Of a stretch of 64,000 bases of DNA, positions 9,144 to 18,716 are shown piece after piece. The translations under genes were made by a program, and so were the position numbers. The stretch lies in contig CAJUGO010000003.1 of assembly GCA_910585865.1 (NCBI GenBank), positions 62,001 through 126,000 on the forward strand, in the 5' to 3' direction. This DNA comes from an uncultured Ruminococcus sp. Its GTDB lineage: Bacteria > Bacillota > Clostridia > Oscillospirales > Acutalibacteraceae. The notes beneath the pieces are model-generated. The model was not told the DNA's origin, ran no database searches, and worked only from the letters and a program-made list of their open reading frames with translations. Every line of letters starts with the position of its first letter. The first letter of the stretch is position 1.

Positions 9144-11189
9144 TTGAAGTTGTGGTCAGTTGCTTCGCTTGATAAGCAAAAGGCGAAAGAAATTCAAACT
9201 AAATATGAACTGCCTGCAATAATAGCAATGCTGTTTCAAATACGAAATATTACATCTCAACAGGAAATAGAAGATTTTTTATTTAATGAATCAGATATAG
9301 CTGATCCGTTTGAAATAAAGGATATGGACAAGGCTGTTGAACGCATTAAGCATGCGATTGACAGTTTTGAATTGATTTGTGTATATGGTGATTACGATGC
9401 TGACGGTGTAACATCTACTGCTCTTTTGTATTCTTATCTTGAGACAACTGGTGCAAATGCAATGTATTACATACCGTCTCGCGAAAAAGAGGGATACGGC
9501 ATGAATATAAATGCCGTTGATGAGCTTAGTCAAAAAGGGGTAAGGCTTATAATAACTGTTGATAACGGTATTGCTGCAATAAATGAAATTGCTTATGCTA
9601 ACTCTCTTGGCATTGATACTGTAGTAACTGATCATCATATGCCTGTAGGAGATTTACCAAATGCCTGTGCCGTAGTAGATTTGCATCAATCAGAATGTAA
9701 TAGTAAATTCAAAAAACTTTCCGGAGTGGGCGTTGCTTTTAAGGTTATAATGGCTTTAGAGGGTGAATACTGCGATGTGAATGCTCTTCTTGACAATTAT
9801 TCGGATTTGCTTTGTATAGGTACAATTGGTGATATAGTAGAGCTTAGAGATGAAAACCGAGTTTTTGTAAAAAGAGGCCTTGAAAGTATCATGAATACTG
9901 ACAGACCTGGACTTAATGCTCTTGTTGAAAACTCGGGACTGTCAGGAAAAAGACTAACGGCAGGAAACGTATCTTTCACAATTGTTCCTCGAATAAACGC
10001 TGTTGGAAGGCTTGGTGCATCTCTAAAATCTGTAAATCTTCTTCTTACGGAAGATTATGATGAAGCAGAGGAGATTTCAGCACTTTTGTGTGATGAAAAT
10101 GCAGAAAGACAGCAGATAGAAAAAGATATACTTTCAAAAATTGATATACAGATAAAGAAAAATCCCTCTATTGTTCTTGACAAAATAATTGTAATTGACG
10201 GAGAAAACTGGCATCAGGGAGTAATTGGAATTGTGGCTTCACGCATAAAGGAGATTTACGGTAAGCCGGTTATCATTATTTCCCGCTTGGGCGATAATGC
10301 AAAGGCATCCGGAAGGAGTGTGGAGGGATTTCCGCTCTGTGACGCCGTTTTTGACTGCTCAGATTTACTTACTCATTACGGCGGTCATCCAATGGCTGTG
10401 GGTTTAGCATTAAGCAGTGAAAAAATACCGTTATTTCGTAAAAGGATAAATGAATTTGCCGATCGTTTTGGAGTTATGCCTTTTGACAAACTAAATATTG
10501 ACTGCAAACTTAATCCTGCGTGCCTTAGTATAGACTTAGTCAATTCACTTTCACGCCTGCAGCCCTATGGAGCAGGAAACCCTACCCCGATTTTCGGACT
10601 GTTCAAAATGACTCTAAAAAACATTGTTTCGTTATCAAACAATAAGCACTTAAAATTAGTGTTCATGCGCGGAGATACAAAAGTGGATGCAATGAAATTT
10701 TTCACATCAACCGAAGAGTTTCCGTATAAATCAGGTGATGTACTTGATCTGGCTGTGACGCTTGACACCAATGAGTATAACGGAAATATTAGTGTTTCAG
10801 TAATAATTAAGGATATCAAGCCATCAGCAACTGATACTCAGATATGTCTTGAAAGTCTTAGAAATTTTGAGGATTTTTGCAAAGGTAAGATTATTACTAA
10901 ACAACAGGCTGCTGATTTGATACCCGACCGGAATGATTTTGCATTGCTTTACAGATATTTAAAAAGCCATGACGGGTATTTATATCAAATATATACTTTA
11001 ATACATAATCTTGACAATAAACTGTCTTTTGGTAAAATTAAAGTTATCCTTGAAGCAATGAATGAGCTTGGATTAATAGAAATTCAGGAAGGACTAAAAG
11101 ATTGCAGTATTAAAGTATTGAATGTACAAAACAAGGTTTCAATTGATTCAGCAGAAATTATTAAGCAACTCAAGAAGGTGATGCTATGA
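9144..11189 (+). CDS. recJ: Single-stranded-DNA-specific exonuclease RecJ
   Basis: A 681-residue DHH-family 5'-3' exonuclease acting in recombination and mismatch repair. DYDADGVTSTALLYSY (motif I), TVDNGIAA, VVTDHHMP (DHH motif) and, in the DHHA1 domain, HYGGHPMAVGLALS are all present. About 100 further C-terminal residues resemble the OB-fold and extra domain of Firmicutes RecJ. The start is TTG, chosen because AAGAAAGGA ends 9 bases upstream and no in-frame ATG lies near. The stop overlaps the relA start by four bases; apt, often between them, is missing. Confidence 0.94.
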   Translation: MKLWSVASLDKQKAKEIQTKYELPAIIAMLFQIRNITSQQEIEDFLFNESDIADPFEIKDMDKAVERIKHAIDSFELICVYGDYDADGVTSTALLYSYLETTGANAMYYIPSREKEGYGMNINAVDELSQKGVRLIITVDNGIAAINEIAYANSLGIDTVVTDHHMPVGDLPNACAVVDLHQSECNSKFKKLSGVGVAFKVIMALEGEYCDVNALLDNYSDLLCIGTIGDIVELRDENRVFVKRGLESIMNTDRPGLNALVENSGLSGKRLTAGNVSFTIVPRINAVGRLGASLKSVNLLLTEDYDEAEEISALLCDENAERQQIEKDILSKIDIQIKKNPSIVLDKIIVIDGENWHQGVIGIVASRIKEIYGKPVIIISRLGDNAKASGRSVEGFPLCDAVFDCSDLLTHYGGHPMAVGLALSSEKIPLFRKRINEFADRFGVMPFDKLNIDCKLNPACLSIDLVNSLSRLQPYGAGNPTPIFGLFKMTLKNIVSLSNNKHLKLVFMRGDTKVDAMKFFTSTEEFPYKSGDVLDLAVTLDTNEYNGNISVSVIIKDIKPSATDTQICLESLRNFEDFCKGKIITKQQAADLIPDRNDFALLYRYLKSHDGYLYQIYTLIHNLDNKLSFGKIKVILEAMNELGLIEIQEGLKDCSIKVLNVQNKVSIDSAEIIKQLKKVML

Positions 11190-13381
11190 GCAAATATTCA
11201 AATGTAGCACATTATCAGGATTTTTCAGAACTCAAAAAGATACTTTCGTCTTCTGCAAATCCTTATGATATGGAGAAAATAACAAAAGCATATAAATATG
11301 CAGAGAAGTTTCACGGTGACCAGCGCAGAGTATCGGGAATACCATATATTCTGCATCCGACGTCAGTTGCATGCATTGTCGCTGAACTTGGTATGGATAC
11401 TGATTCAGTATGCGGAGCATTATTGCACGATGTTGTAGAGGATACAGAGGTTTCGCTTGAGGATATTGCGAAAGGCTTTGGCGCAGATGTTTCAAAGCTG
11501 ATTGACGGTGTAACGAAAATTTCTAAGATTCCGTATTCTTCCCGTGAGCAGCAGCAAGCTGAAAATATAAGAAAAATGTTGATTGCAATGGCTGATGATA
11601 TTCGTGTAATAATTATTAAGCTTGCCGACAGACTTCACAATATGCGCACAATGGATTGTATGCCCGAACAAAAACGCAGAGATAAATCAGTCGAGAATAT
11701 GCAGGTTTTTGCTCCGATTGCACATCGTCTTGGTATTAAAACTGTAAAGGATGAACTTGAAGACCGATCATTGCAGTATTTGGATCCTGTCGGATATAAA
11801 GAAATTGAAGATACTCTTATACTTACTGAAGACGGAAGGGATAAGTTTATTGATTCAATAAAAACGCAGATTATTGAAAAAACCGAGGAAACTATACCTA
11901 ATGTATACATCAGCGGACGTGTGAAAAGTATTAACAGCATTTATAGAAAAACATTTATGCAGGGCAGAACAGTTGACCAGATATTCGATGTTTTTGCCGT
12001 GCGTGTAATTGTAGATTCGTTGCCGGACTGTTATAATGTTTTGGGTGTCGTTCATGATATCTTTAAGCCTATTCCGAACAGATTTAAAGATTATATTTCC
12101 ATGCCAAAACCTAACATGTACCAGTCTTTGCACACAACAGTGCTTGATAAAAATGCAATTCCGTTTGAAGTACAAATACGCACATGGGAAATGCATTATA
12201 CTGCTGAATACGGTATTGCGGCACATTGGAAGTACAAATTGGGAATGGGTTCAGGCGAAAATGGCGGTGATAAGCTGAATGAAAACATTCAAAAGGTTAA
12301 GAATATGATTCTTGATCAGCTTGAGACTGAGGATGTTACTGATATTGCAAAAAATATCAGGAATGATTTTACTGAAAATGATGTTTATGTTTTCAGTCCT
12401 AAGGGCGATGTTTTTAATTTGCCTCATGATTCAACTCCAATTGATATGGCTTATCTTATTCATACACAAGTGGGTCACAGAATGGTCGGCGCTAAAATCA
12501 ACGGAAAAATAGTTTCAATTGATTATAAATTAAAGACCGGAGATATCTGTGAAATTATTACCCAAAAGGAAGAGCATCCCAATAAGTCATGGATTGATAT
12601 TTGCAAAACTGCATCAGCAAAATCAAAAATACGTCAGTGGTACAAGCATGAAAAACGTGATGAAAATATTGTTGAAGGAAAGCAGCTGCTTGAGAAGGAA
12701 TTTAAAAGGCATGGAATAAGTCTTACAGAAGATGAATACTTTGATTTCTTTCAAAAATTAATGATGAAAAAGCAGTACAATACAATTGAAGATTTTTATG
12801 CTGCAATAGGATACGGGGGCATTCAGCTTTGGAAGATTATGCCGAGGCTTAAAGAAGAGTATCAAAAAGCTTTTGCATCAGATATTGAGGATTTAAATGT
12901 TCCCCAGGCACCGGTAAAGCGCCGCAAGGCAACAGCAGGTGTTATAATTGAGGGTACAGACGATGTACTTGTTAAGTTTTCAAAATGCTGTAATCCACTG
13001 CCCGGTGATGATATTATCGGTTATATTACAAGGGGATACGGTGTTTCTATTCATAACCGCAACTGTACAAATGTTCCTAAAGATTTAAGCAGCTCTGAAG
13101 AACCTGAGCGGTGGATAAGCTGTTATTGGGAGGATGAAATCGGAGAGGCATTCCGCAGTACTCTCCAGATTACGGCTGCTGACAGAGCAGGATTGCTTGC
13201 AGACGTAACAAATAAGCTTTTTAATATGCATATATTTATACATTCGCTCAATTCAAGGGAAATCGGAGACGGAAGGGCTGTTGTTACAGCGACAATTGAT
13301 GTTATGGGCAGAAATCATCTTAGAGGAGTAATATCTAAATTGTCTGATATAAACGGTACAGAAGAAGTAAAAAGAATATAG
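11186..13381 (+). CDS. relA: Bifunctional (p)ppGpp synthetase/hydrolase RelA/SpoT
   Basis: A 731-residue long RSH enzyme that makes and degrades (p)ppGpp in the stringent response on stalled ribosomes. In order: the HD hydrolase domain with HDVVEDT at 81-87, the synthetase domain with KPNMYQSLHTTV, a TGS domain (VFSPKGDVFNLPHDSTPIDM), a Cys/His zinc-finger region (KCCNPLPGDD and HNRNCTN) and a C-terminal ACT domain. Both catalytic halves look intact, so it should be bifunctional. It overlaps recJ by four bases and is followed by dtd, as in many Firmicutes. Confidence 0.95.
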   Translation: MSKYSNVAHYQDFSELKKILSSSANPYDMEKITKAYKYAEKFHGDQRRVSGIPYILHPTSVACIVAELGMDTDSVCGALLHDVVEDTEVSLEDIAKGFGADVSKLIDGVTKISKIPYSSREQQQAENIRKMLIAMADDIRVIIIKLADRLHNMRTMDCMPEQKRRDKSVENMQVFAPIAHRLGIKTVKDELEDRSLQYLDPVGYKEIEDTLILTEDGRDKFIDSIKTQIIEKTEETIPNVYISGRVKSINSIYRKTFMQGRTVDQIFDVFAVRVIVDSLPDCYNVLGVVHDIFKPIPNRFKDYISMPKPNMYQSLHTTVLDKNAIPFEVQIRTWEMHYTAEYGIAAHWKYKLGMGSGENGGDKLNENIQKVKNMILDQLETEDVTDIAKNIRNDFTENDVYVFSPKGDVFNLPHDSTPIDMAYLIHTQVGHRMVGAKINGKIVSIDYKLKTGDICEIITQKEEHPNKSWIDICKTASAKSKIRQWYKHEKRDENIVEGKQLLEKEFKRHGISLTEDEYFDFFQKLMMKKQYNTIEDFYAAIGYGGIQLWKIMPRLKEEYQKAFASDIEDLNVPQAPVKRRKATAGVIIEGTDDVLVKFSKCCNPLPGDDIIGYITRGYGVSIHNRNCTNVPKDLSSSEEPERWISCYWEDEIGEAFRSTLQITAADRAGLLADVTNKLFNMHIFIHSLNSREIGDGRAVVTATIDVMGRNHLRGVISKLSDINGTEEVKRI

Positions 13382-13488
13382 TGTAAAAATTTATATTTTT
13401 GTGACAATTATGTTCCTTGTTTGTTTTCGGTTAAGGCTGAAATTTATATATTTTACTATTTTCACAGGCAGAAAGGTTTGGAAATCAA

Positions 13489-13944
13489 ATGAAAGCAATT
13501 TTACAGCGTGTGTCTAAAGCGTGTGTTGAAGTAGATAAAAAAATTAAAGGTGAAATCGAAAAAGGTTTTTTGGTTTTGCTTGGTGTTGAAAACGGTGATA
13601 GCGAAAAGGATGCCGAAGTACTTGTAAATAAAATTTCGGGATTAAGAGTTTTTACGGATGAAAATGATAAGATGAACTTATCGCTTGCAGATGTAAACGG
13701 AGCAGTGCTTGTCATATCAAATTTTACATTGTGTGCAGACTGTTCTCATGGAAGACGTCCTAATTTTTTAGCGGCAGCCCGTCCTGAAACTGCAGAACCT
13801 TTATATGAATTTTTTTGCAGAAAAATGCTCGACAGCGGCATTGTTAAAGTTGAAAAAGGCGTTTTTGGTGCAGACATGCAGGTATCGCTTGTAAATGACG
13901 GTCCTGTGACTATTGAAATAAATTCAAAGGATTTGAAGAAATGA
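13489..13944 (+). CDS. dtd: D-aminoacyl-tRNA deacylase
   Basis: A 151-residue DTD enzyme that removes D-amino acids and glycine mischarged on tRNA. Core motifs are SNFTLCADCSHGRRPNF (the family usually has SQFTL; here the Gln is Asn) and NDGPVTIEI at the C-terminus, which holds the cross-subunit Gly-Pro. Length is normal. AGAAAGG precedes the ATG. The stop overlaps the next ORF's start by four bases. The 107-base gap after relA is AT-rich and may hold a weak promoter, but none is clear. Confidence 0.94.
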   Translation: MKAILQRVSKACVEVDKKIKGEIEKGFLVLLGVENGDSEKDAEVLVNKISGLRVFTDENDKMNLSLADVNGAVLVISNFTLCADCSHGRRPNFLAAARPETAEPLYEFFCRKMLDSGIVKVEKGVFGADMQVSLVNDGPVTIEINSKDLKK

Positions 13945-14567
13945 TAAATATTAAAATTTTCAATGTTACTGCTCTTATGACAAATTGTATATATCTAACT
14001 GATGAAGAGACCGGGAAGACGGCTGTTGTTGATCCAGGAGACAAGTCAGATGATCTTAACAAACAAATTGACAGAGACGGCGGAAAACTTGAATATGTAA
14101 TACTAACTCACGGACATTATGATCATATAGGTTACGCGAAACAACTGGCGGACCAATACGGCGCCAAAATTGTTACAGGTTTTAATAATAATGAGTTTTT
14201 AAGCAAGCCTGAGTATAATCTGAGTTTTTGTCATGATATTGATATAAAGCCTTTTGCGGCAGATATATTGCTTAATGACGGTGATTCTTTCAGTCTGGGC
14301 AATACGAAAATTAAATATATAACTACTCCCGGACATACTATAGGATGTGGTTCGTATATTTTTGATGATACCATTATTACCGGTGATACTCTTTTTTGTG
14401 AATCTTATGGCAGAACTGATTTGCCTACAGGAAACAGTGATGAAATGGTAAAATCTATTAATAAACTGAAAAATATAAGCGGGAACTACCGTATCATTCC
14501 GGGACATGGCGAACTTTCAACGCTTGATCATGAAAGAAAATATAATCCGATAATGAGAAGTTTGTAA
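13941..14567 (+). CDS. MBL-fold metallo-hydrolase (glyoxalase II-like)
   Basis: A 208-residue metallo-beta-lactamase-fold hydrolase. The dinuclear metal motif is THGHYDHIGYAK, followed by TTPGHTIGCGSY, the bridging Asp in ITGDTLF, and PGHGELSTL near the end. This size and the position between dtd and hemZ are typical of a widespread clostridial hydrolase resembling hydroxyacylglutathione hydrolase. The true substrate is unknown. It overlaps dtd by four bases and is one base from hemZ, so the three are cotranslated. Confidence 0.88.
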   Translation: MINIKIFNVTALMTNCIYLTDEETGKTAVVDPGDKSDDLNKQIDRDGGKLEYVILTHGHYDHIGYAKQLADQYGAKIVTGFNNNEFLSKPEYNLSFCHDIDIKPFAADILLNDGDSFSLGNTKIKYITTPGHTIGCGSYIFDDTIITGDTLFCESYGRTDLPTGNSDEMVKSINKLKNISGNYRIIPGHGELSTLDHERKYNPIMRSL

Positions 14568-14568
14568 T

Positions 14569-16008
14569 ATGAATTTATATGTTAAAAATCATTGCTTTCA
14601 CTTTGAACTAGAAAATCTTTCAAGACTGTTTTTTCCTAATGAAAAAATAACAGTATATAAGGATTTTGACTCAATTATACCTCCGTATATTTATACTGAA
14701 GTATCACAAAAAATAAGAATATCTGTGCAGATCGGCGATTATAGCAGGGAAAAAGTATGTGAAAAGGCTGATAATGACGATGATAATGAACTTTTTGCTG
14801 CACAACTGCTTTATTCACTTTTATGTGATTTTTCCGGCATAACTCAGCCGTGGGGGATTTTAACGGGAGTAAGACCGGTAAAATTACTCAGAAAACTGTC
14901 GGAGGAAATGGGCAAGAGAAAAGCAGAACTAAAATTTAGTAACGACTTTTTTGTAAGTGATGAAAAGCTGAATTTGGCAAGAGAAACAGAATCAAATGAG
15001 AAAAAGATTTTGCAGCTGTCAAGACAGGAGTCCTTTAGTTTGTATGTGGGAATACCGTTTTGTCCTTCAAGATGCAGTTATTGTTCTTTTGTAATGTCAT
15101 CAATAGAAAGGGCAAAAAAGCTGATTGATACTTATGTTGACTTGTTATGTGAAGAAATAAAATATACCGCCGAAATTGCAGCAAATCTTGGACTGAGCCT
15201 TGAGACAGTCTATTTTGGCGGGGGAACTCCAACAACCCTGAATGCTGAACAGCTAAATAAGGTGCTTTCTGTTGTTAACAACAGTTTTAATATAAATACT
15301 TGCAGAGAATTTACTGTGGAGGCTGGCCGTCCCGATACAATAGACAGCGACCGTCTTTATGCATTAAAGGAAAATAAGGTTGACAGGATAAGTATTAACC
15401 CGCAAACTGTAAACGACAGTGTATTAAAAGAAATCGGACGGAAGCATACGGCTCAGCAATTTTTTGACGCGTTTGCGCTTGCACGCAAGTGCGGATTTAA
15501 TAATATTAATACAGATTTAATTGCAGGACTTCCCACAGATACCTTTCGTAGTTTTAAAAACTCTCTTGATTCTATACTCGGTTTGTATCCAGAGTGCATA
15601 ACAGTTCATACTCTTTGTATGAAAAGAGCTTCAACGCTTACTACACAAGGCGTAACACTGGAAAAGAACAAAGCTTATGAGGCTCGGGAAATGCTTGAGT
15701 ATACTCATAGCATATTAAAGGCACAGCAGTACATACCATATTATATGTACCGTCAGAGCAGAATGGTTGGAAATCTTGAAAATGTGGGATGGTCATTAAA
15801 AGGATATGAAAGTCTTTACAATGTATATGTAATGGATGAAACACATACAATTCTTGCCTGCGGTTCGGGCGGAGTCACAAAGCTGAAAAAACATTCTCCG
15901 GATTGTCTTGAACGCATATTTAATTTTAAATACCCTTATGAGTATATTGATCATTTTGACAAAATAATTCAAAGAAAGTCAGGAATAACAAAATTTTATT
16001 GTCAATAA
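14569..16008 (+). CDS. hemZ: HemZ-like radical SAM protein (putative coproporphyrinogen III dehydrogenase)
   Basis: A 479-residue radical SAM protein. An N-terminal region of about 160 residues (with SGITQPWGILTGVRPVKL) precedes the CxxxCxxC cluster motif GIPFCPSRCSYCSF, then VYFGGGTPTTL and the HemN-like INPQTVNDSVLKEIGRKH. It matches the HemZ group, named for oxygen-independent coproporphyrinogen oxidation. No other haem gene is present in this window and many clostridia with this gene make no haem, so its real reaction is uncertain. It follows the hydrolase by one base. Confidence 0.85.
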   Translation: MNLYVKNHCFHFELENLSRLFFPNEKITVYKDFDSIIPPYIYTEVSQKIRISVQIGDYSREKVCEKADNDDDNELFAAQLLYSLLCDFSGITQPWGILTGVRPVKLLRKLSEEMGKRKAELKFSNDFFVSDEKLNLARETESNEKKILQLSRQESFSLYVGIPFCPSRCSYCSFVMSSIERAKKLIDTYVDLLCEEIKYTAEIAANLGLSLETVYFGGGTPTTLNAEQLNKVLSVVNNSFNINTCREFTVEAGRPDTIDSDRLYALKENKVDRISINPQTVNDSVLKEIGRKHTAQQFFDAFALARKCGFNNINTDLIAGLPTDTFRSFKNSLDSILGLYPECITVHTLCMKRASTLTTQGVTLEKNKAYEAREMLEYTHSILKAQQYIPYYMYRQSRMVGNLENVGWSLKGYESLYNVYVMDETHTILACGSGGVTKLKKHSPDCLERIFNFKYPYEYIDHFDKIIQRKSGITKFYCQ

Positions 16009-16013
16009 TACTG

Positions 16014-16042
16014 TTGATTAATACTTGTAATAGTGATATAAT
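16014..16042 (+). promoter_or_regulatory. Probable sigma-A promoter of the zinc-ribbon gene
   Basis: TTGATT (16014-16019) and TATAAT (16037-16042) are separated by exactly 17 bases. They sit between hemZ and the ATG at 16076. The -35 region TGTTGATTAAT closely resembles that of the promoters at 23828 and 29177. Confidence 0.65.
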
Positions 16043-16075
16043 ACCAAATATTGTATATGAAAGGTTGCTTTAATT

Positions 16076-16480
16076 ATGGGAAAATTTGATGGATTATTTG
16101 ATGATGTAGTTGTCAATGCAAAAGCTGCCGCTGCTGCTGTTTCACAAAAGGCTTCAGCCGTTTGTGATGTTTCAAAACATAAGTTATCCGCTGCTGAAAT
16201 CAGAGGGGAAATTAATAAACGGCTTCGCAGTTTGGGTGCTCTCACTTATAAATCAAAGGTAAATAATATTGATTTGTCTGAAGAAATTTCAAAAACGATT
16301 TCTGAAATAACAGAGTTAAAAGAAAATCTTAGTGTAATAAATGAACATATTGCTTCTTCAAAGAATCAAAAAAGATGTCCGAAATGTGAAGCGATTGCTC
16401 CTAAGAATTCCCTTTTCTGTAACATATGCGGTGCAAAACTTGATGATGAGCAGAAGGAAGATATATCTGATTTTATATAA
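16076..16480 (+). CDS. Small zinc-ribbon protein of unknown function
   Basis: A 134-residue protein without a signal peptide. The N-terminal half is Ala/Lys/Ser-rich and probably helical (AKAAAAAVSQKASAV), then comes a possible coiled coil (about 60-95). The C-terminal zinc ribbon is CPKCEAIAPKNSLFCNICG, that is CxxC-x11-CxxC. Such ribbons are common at the ends of clostridial proteins of unknown role. It has its own promoter (16014) and stands alone between hemZ and the SpoVB-like gene. No function is assigned. Confidence 0.75.
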   Translation: MGKFDGLFDDVVVNAKAAAAAVSQKASAVCDVSKHKLSAAEIRGEINKRLRSLGALTYKSKVNNIDLSEEISKTISEITELKENLSVINEHIASSKNQKRCPKCEAIAPKNSLFCNICGAKLDDEQKEDISDFI

Positions 16481-16646
16481 TTTTTAATTAAAGATTAAAA
16501 CTAATTTTTAAAAGCGCTGAATAAAGCAAAATTTTCTATTCAATGCAAAATACCGGCGGAAATTTATATTTTATTTAGCATTTGAGATGTGCTGCTGTTT
16601 ATATAGCAGACATTATATAATTTGTCTTGACTTCGGGTGATTGAAT

Positions 16647-18515
16647 TTGTCTAAAAAATTAAACAAAAAATATAATGCTGTTGCCGGTGCTGACAAAGAC
16701 GTTTCACAAACCTTTGTCAAAGGTGCGGCAATTCTAACACTCAGTATGGTAATTGTCAAGGTTTTCGGACTACTTGATAAGGTGATTTTAAGCAGCATTT
16801 TTTCGAGTATCACTTATCCTGTGACTGTGCCGCAGGGAATAGTTTATGAAGATTTTACATCTTTCGGTCTTGGTCTGTACAGCAACGCCTATGAAATTTT
16901 TGTTGTCATTTTTACAGTTGCTACAGGAGGCTTGCCGATAGCTATTTCTCGTCTTGTATCCGAAAGTACGGCACAAAAACGATATAAGGATGTAAAGTTA
17001 ATCCATAAAATATCTATACCGTTCTTTATTATTGTCGGTGTTGCTTCTTTTCTTGTTTTGGTGGGGGCAAGTTTTGTATATGTGAATATTATTAAATCTC
17101 CGTATTCAATATACGCTATGATTTGTCTTGCACCGACAGTGTTGTTTGGATGTCTTGTTTCGATTTATCGCGGTTATTTTGAAGGACAGCGTAATATGAA
17201 GCCTACGGCAATTTCTGAAATTATTGAGGCTTGTATTAAACTCGTTATAGGGGCGTTGCTTGCATATTTTATTGCGTCAATGGGAATGAATTCTTATGAA
17301 AACAGCGGTACGGTATTCGGGTTTACTTTTAACAGTATAAAGGAAGCCTATGAAACTATTGTTGCATTCTCCGTTGCTGGGGCAATAATGGGCATAACAC
17401 TTGGCAGCTGTGCGTCATTTTTGTTTGTCTTTTTCCGCTATAAAATTTTGGGAGACGGTATTCCGGAAGAATACTATAAAAATTCAATAGATGCACGTAC
17501 CAAGAGAGAAACCTTTATTTTAATTTGTAAGACAGCAATTCCCACTGCTCTCGGAGCACTTGTTATGAGTCTTGGATCGCTGGTTGACCAGATTATAATC
17601 CAGCGTGTCCTTTTAAATATGATTCAGACTAATCCGGAAGCAATTCAGTCGCAATACTCCAAATTTTTTACTGCTGACGCTTTTAACAGCAATGCAACCA
17701 CTGTTCATACCAGATTATGGGGATGTTATTCTGCATCACTTACATTTATGCAGCTTGTTACGGCAGTTACACAGGTTTTCGGTTCAAGTGCAATGCCTAA
17801 CGTTACAAGTGCGTGGACTAAAGGAAACAAGCAGGAGCTTAAAAAATCAATAGAGACCGTAATCCGTATGACTATGTTATTTACGCTTCCAATGGCTCTT
17901 GGATTATGTGTGCTTGCTTTTCCTGTTATGGAGGTAGTCTTTTATGATGATTTAATTACTCAAGCAGGCGGAAAAATACTTATGCTTATGGGTATAACTA
18001 CAATTTTCACAGCAGCTTCTACTCCGGTATGCAGTATGCTTCAGGGAATAGGCAGAGTCGATTTGCCAATGAAGCTGTATACGGTTTGCATGATTATAAA
18101 GATAGGTGTTACATGGATGTTTGTAAGTATTCCCAGTGTAAATATTCAGGGCGCTACAGCGGGTTCGCTTATTGCATATGCAGTAATTCTTATTACAGGT
18201 ATGTATTTACTTATAAAATATTCAAAGGTTATGCCAAATCTTTTTGGTACAGTTATAAAACCTCTTATAGGTGCAGTTGCAAGTGCATTTGCTGCATGGG
18301 GAGTGTACACGTTAATTATCAGTGTTATTGACCTTGGTTCATTGGGCCGCAGATACGAAGTAATCTGTGCGTTGGCTCTTGCAGTTGTGGCTGCAGTAAT
18401 AGCATATACATTAGTGTTGTTGATATTGCGTGCTTTTACAGCTACCGAGCTTAAATTTTTGCCTAAAGGTGAGAAAATTGCAAAAGTACTTGAAAAATAT
18501 GGATTAATTGAGTAA
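16647..18515 (+). CDS. SpoVB/YabM-like polysaccharide flippase (MOP superfamily)
   Basis: A membrane protein of about 622 residues with some 14 hydrophobic segments, of the MurJ/SpoVB/Wzx flippase superfamily. Members flip lipid-linked cell-wall or cortex precursors. It starts SKKLNKKYNAV, then has the family's opening helix FVKGAAILTLSMVIVKVFG. A TTG at 16641 is also in frame, but GGTGA ends directly against it; the TTG at 16647 leaves a normal 6-base gap. It precedes mazG, like yabM before yabN in Bacillus, which suggests the YabM/SpoVB role in spore cortex or wall synthesis. Confidence 0.88.
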   Translation: MSKKLNKKYNAVAGADKDVSQTFVKGAAILTLSMVIVKVFGLLDKVILSSIFSSITYPVTVPQGIVYEDFTSFGLGLYSNAYEIFVVIFTVATGGLPIAISRLVSESTAQKRYKDVKLIHKISIPFFIIVGVASFLVLVGASFVYVNIIKSPYSIYAMICLAPTVLFGCLVSIYRGYFEGQRNMKPTAISEIIEACIKLVIGALLAYFIASMGMNSYENSGTVFGFTFNSIKEAYETIVAFSVAGAIMGITLGSCASFLFVFFRYKILGDGIPEEYYKNSIDARTKRETFILICKTAIPTALGALVMSLGSLVDQIIIQRVLLNMIQTNPEAIQSQYSKFFTADAFNSNATTVHTRLWGCYSASLTFMQLVTAVTQVFGSSAMPNVTSAWTKGNKQELKKSIETVIRMTMLFTLPMALGLCVLAFPVMEVVFYDDLITQAGGKILMLMGITTIFTAASTPVCSMLQGIGRVDLPMKLYTVCMIIKIGVTWMFVSIPSVNIQGATAGSLIAYAVILITGMYLLIKYSKVMPNLFGTVIKPLIGAVASAFAAWGVYTLIISVIDLGSLGRRYEVICALALAVVAAVIAYTLVLLILRAFTATELKFLPKGEKIAKVLEKYGLIE

Positions 18516-18530
18516 AATATATAATTGTTG

Positions 18531-18673
18531 TCAGGGCGTATCTGAAAAGTATCTATCGCGCCCAAACATAGATTATTTCTGCAATATTGCTTATGGTTTC
18601 TTTGAATTTATGCCTAGTTTTGTGAGGAAATCTTTTGTTTTTTACGTATTGAAACTTTTCAGATACGCCTTGA
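18531..18673. repeat. 143-bp inverted-repeat element, MITE-like
   Basis: Perfect 16-base inverted arms, GGCGTATCTGAAAAGT at 18535-18550 and its complement at 18654-18669, extend imperfectly outward to about 20 bases. They enclose about 100 bases without a convincing gene. Size and terminal inverted repeats suit a miniature inverted-repeat transposable element, though a large attenuator stem between the flippase and mazG is also possible. A 70-residue open frame across it (18508-18720) has no protein-like features. Confidence 0.6.
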
Positions 18674-18716
18674 ACAGTTTTAATAATATTTTTTTAAATT
18701 ATTCGGGGATGGACAG

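Noticed and set aside
14569..16008. Firm claim of haem synthesis from the HemZ-like protein
   Set aside because: No other haem gene is present here and the family is broader than its name; only the radical SAM nature is certain.
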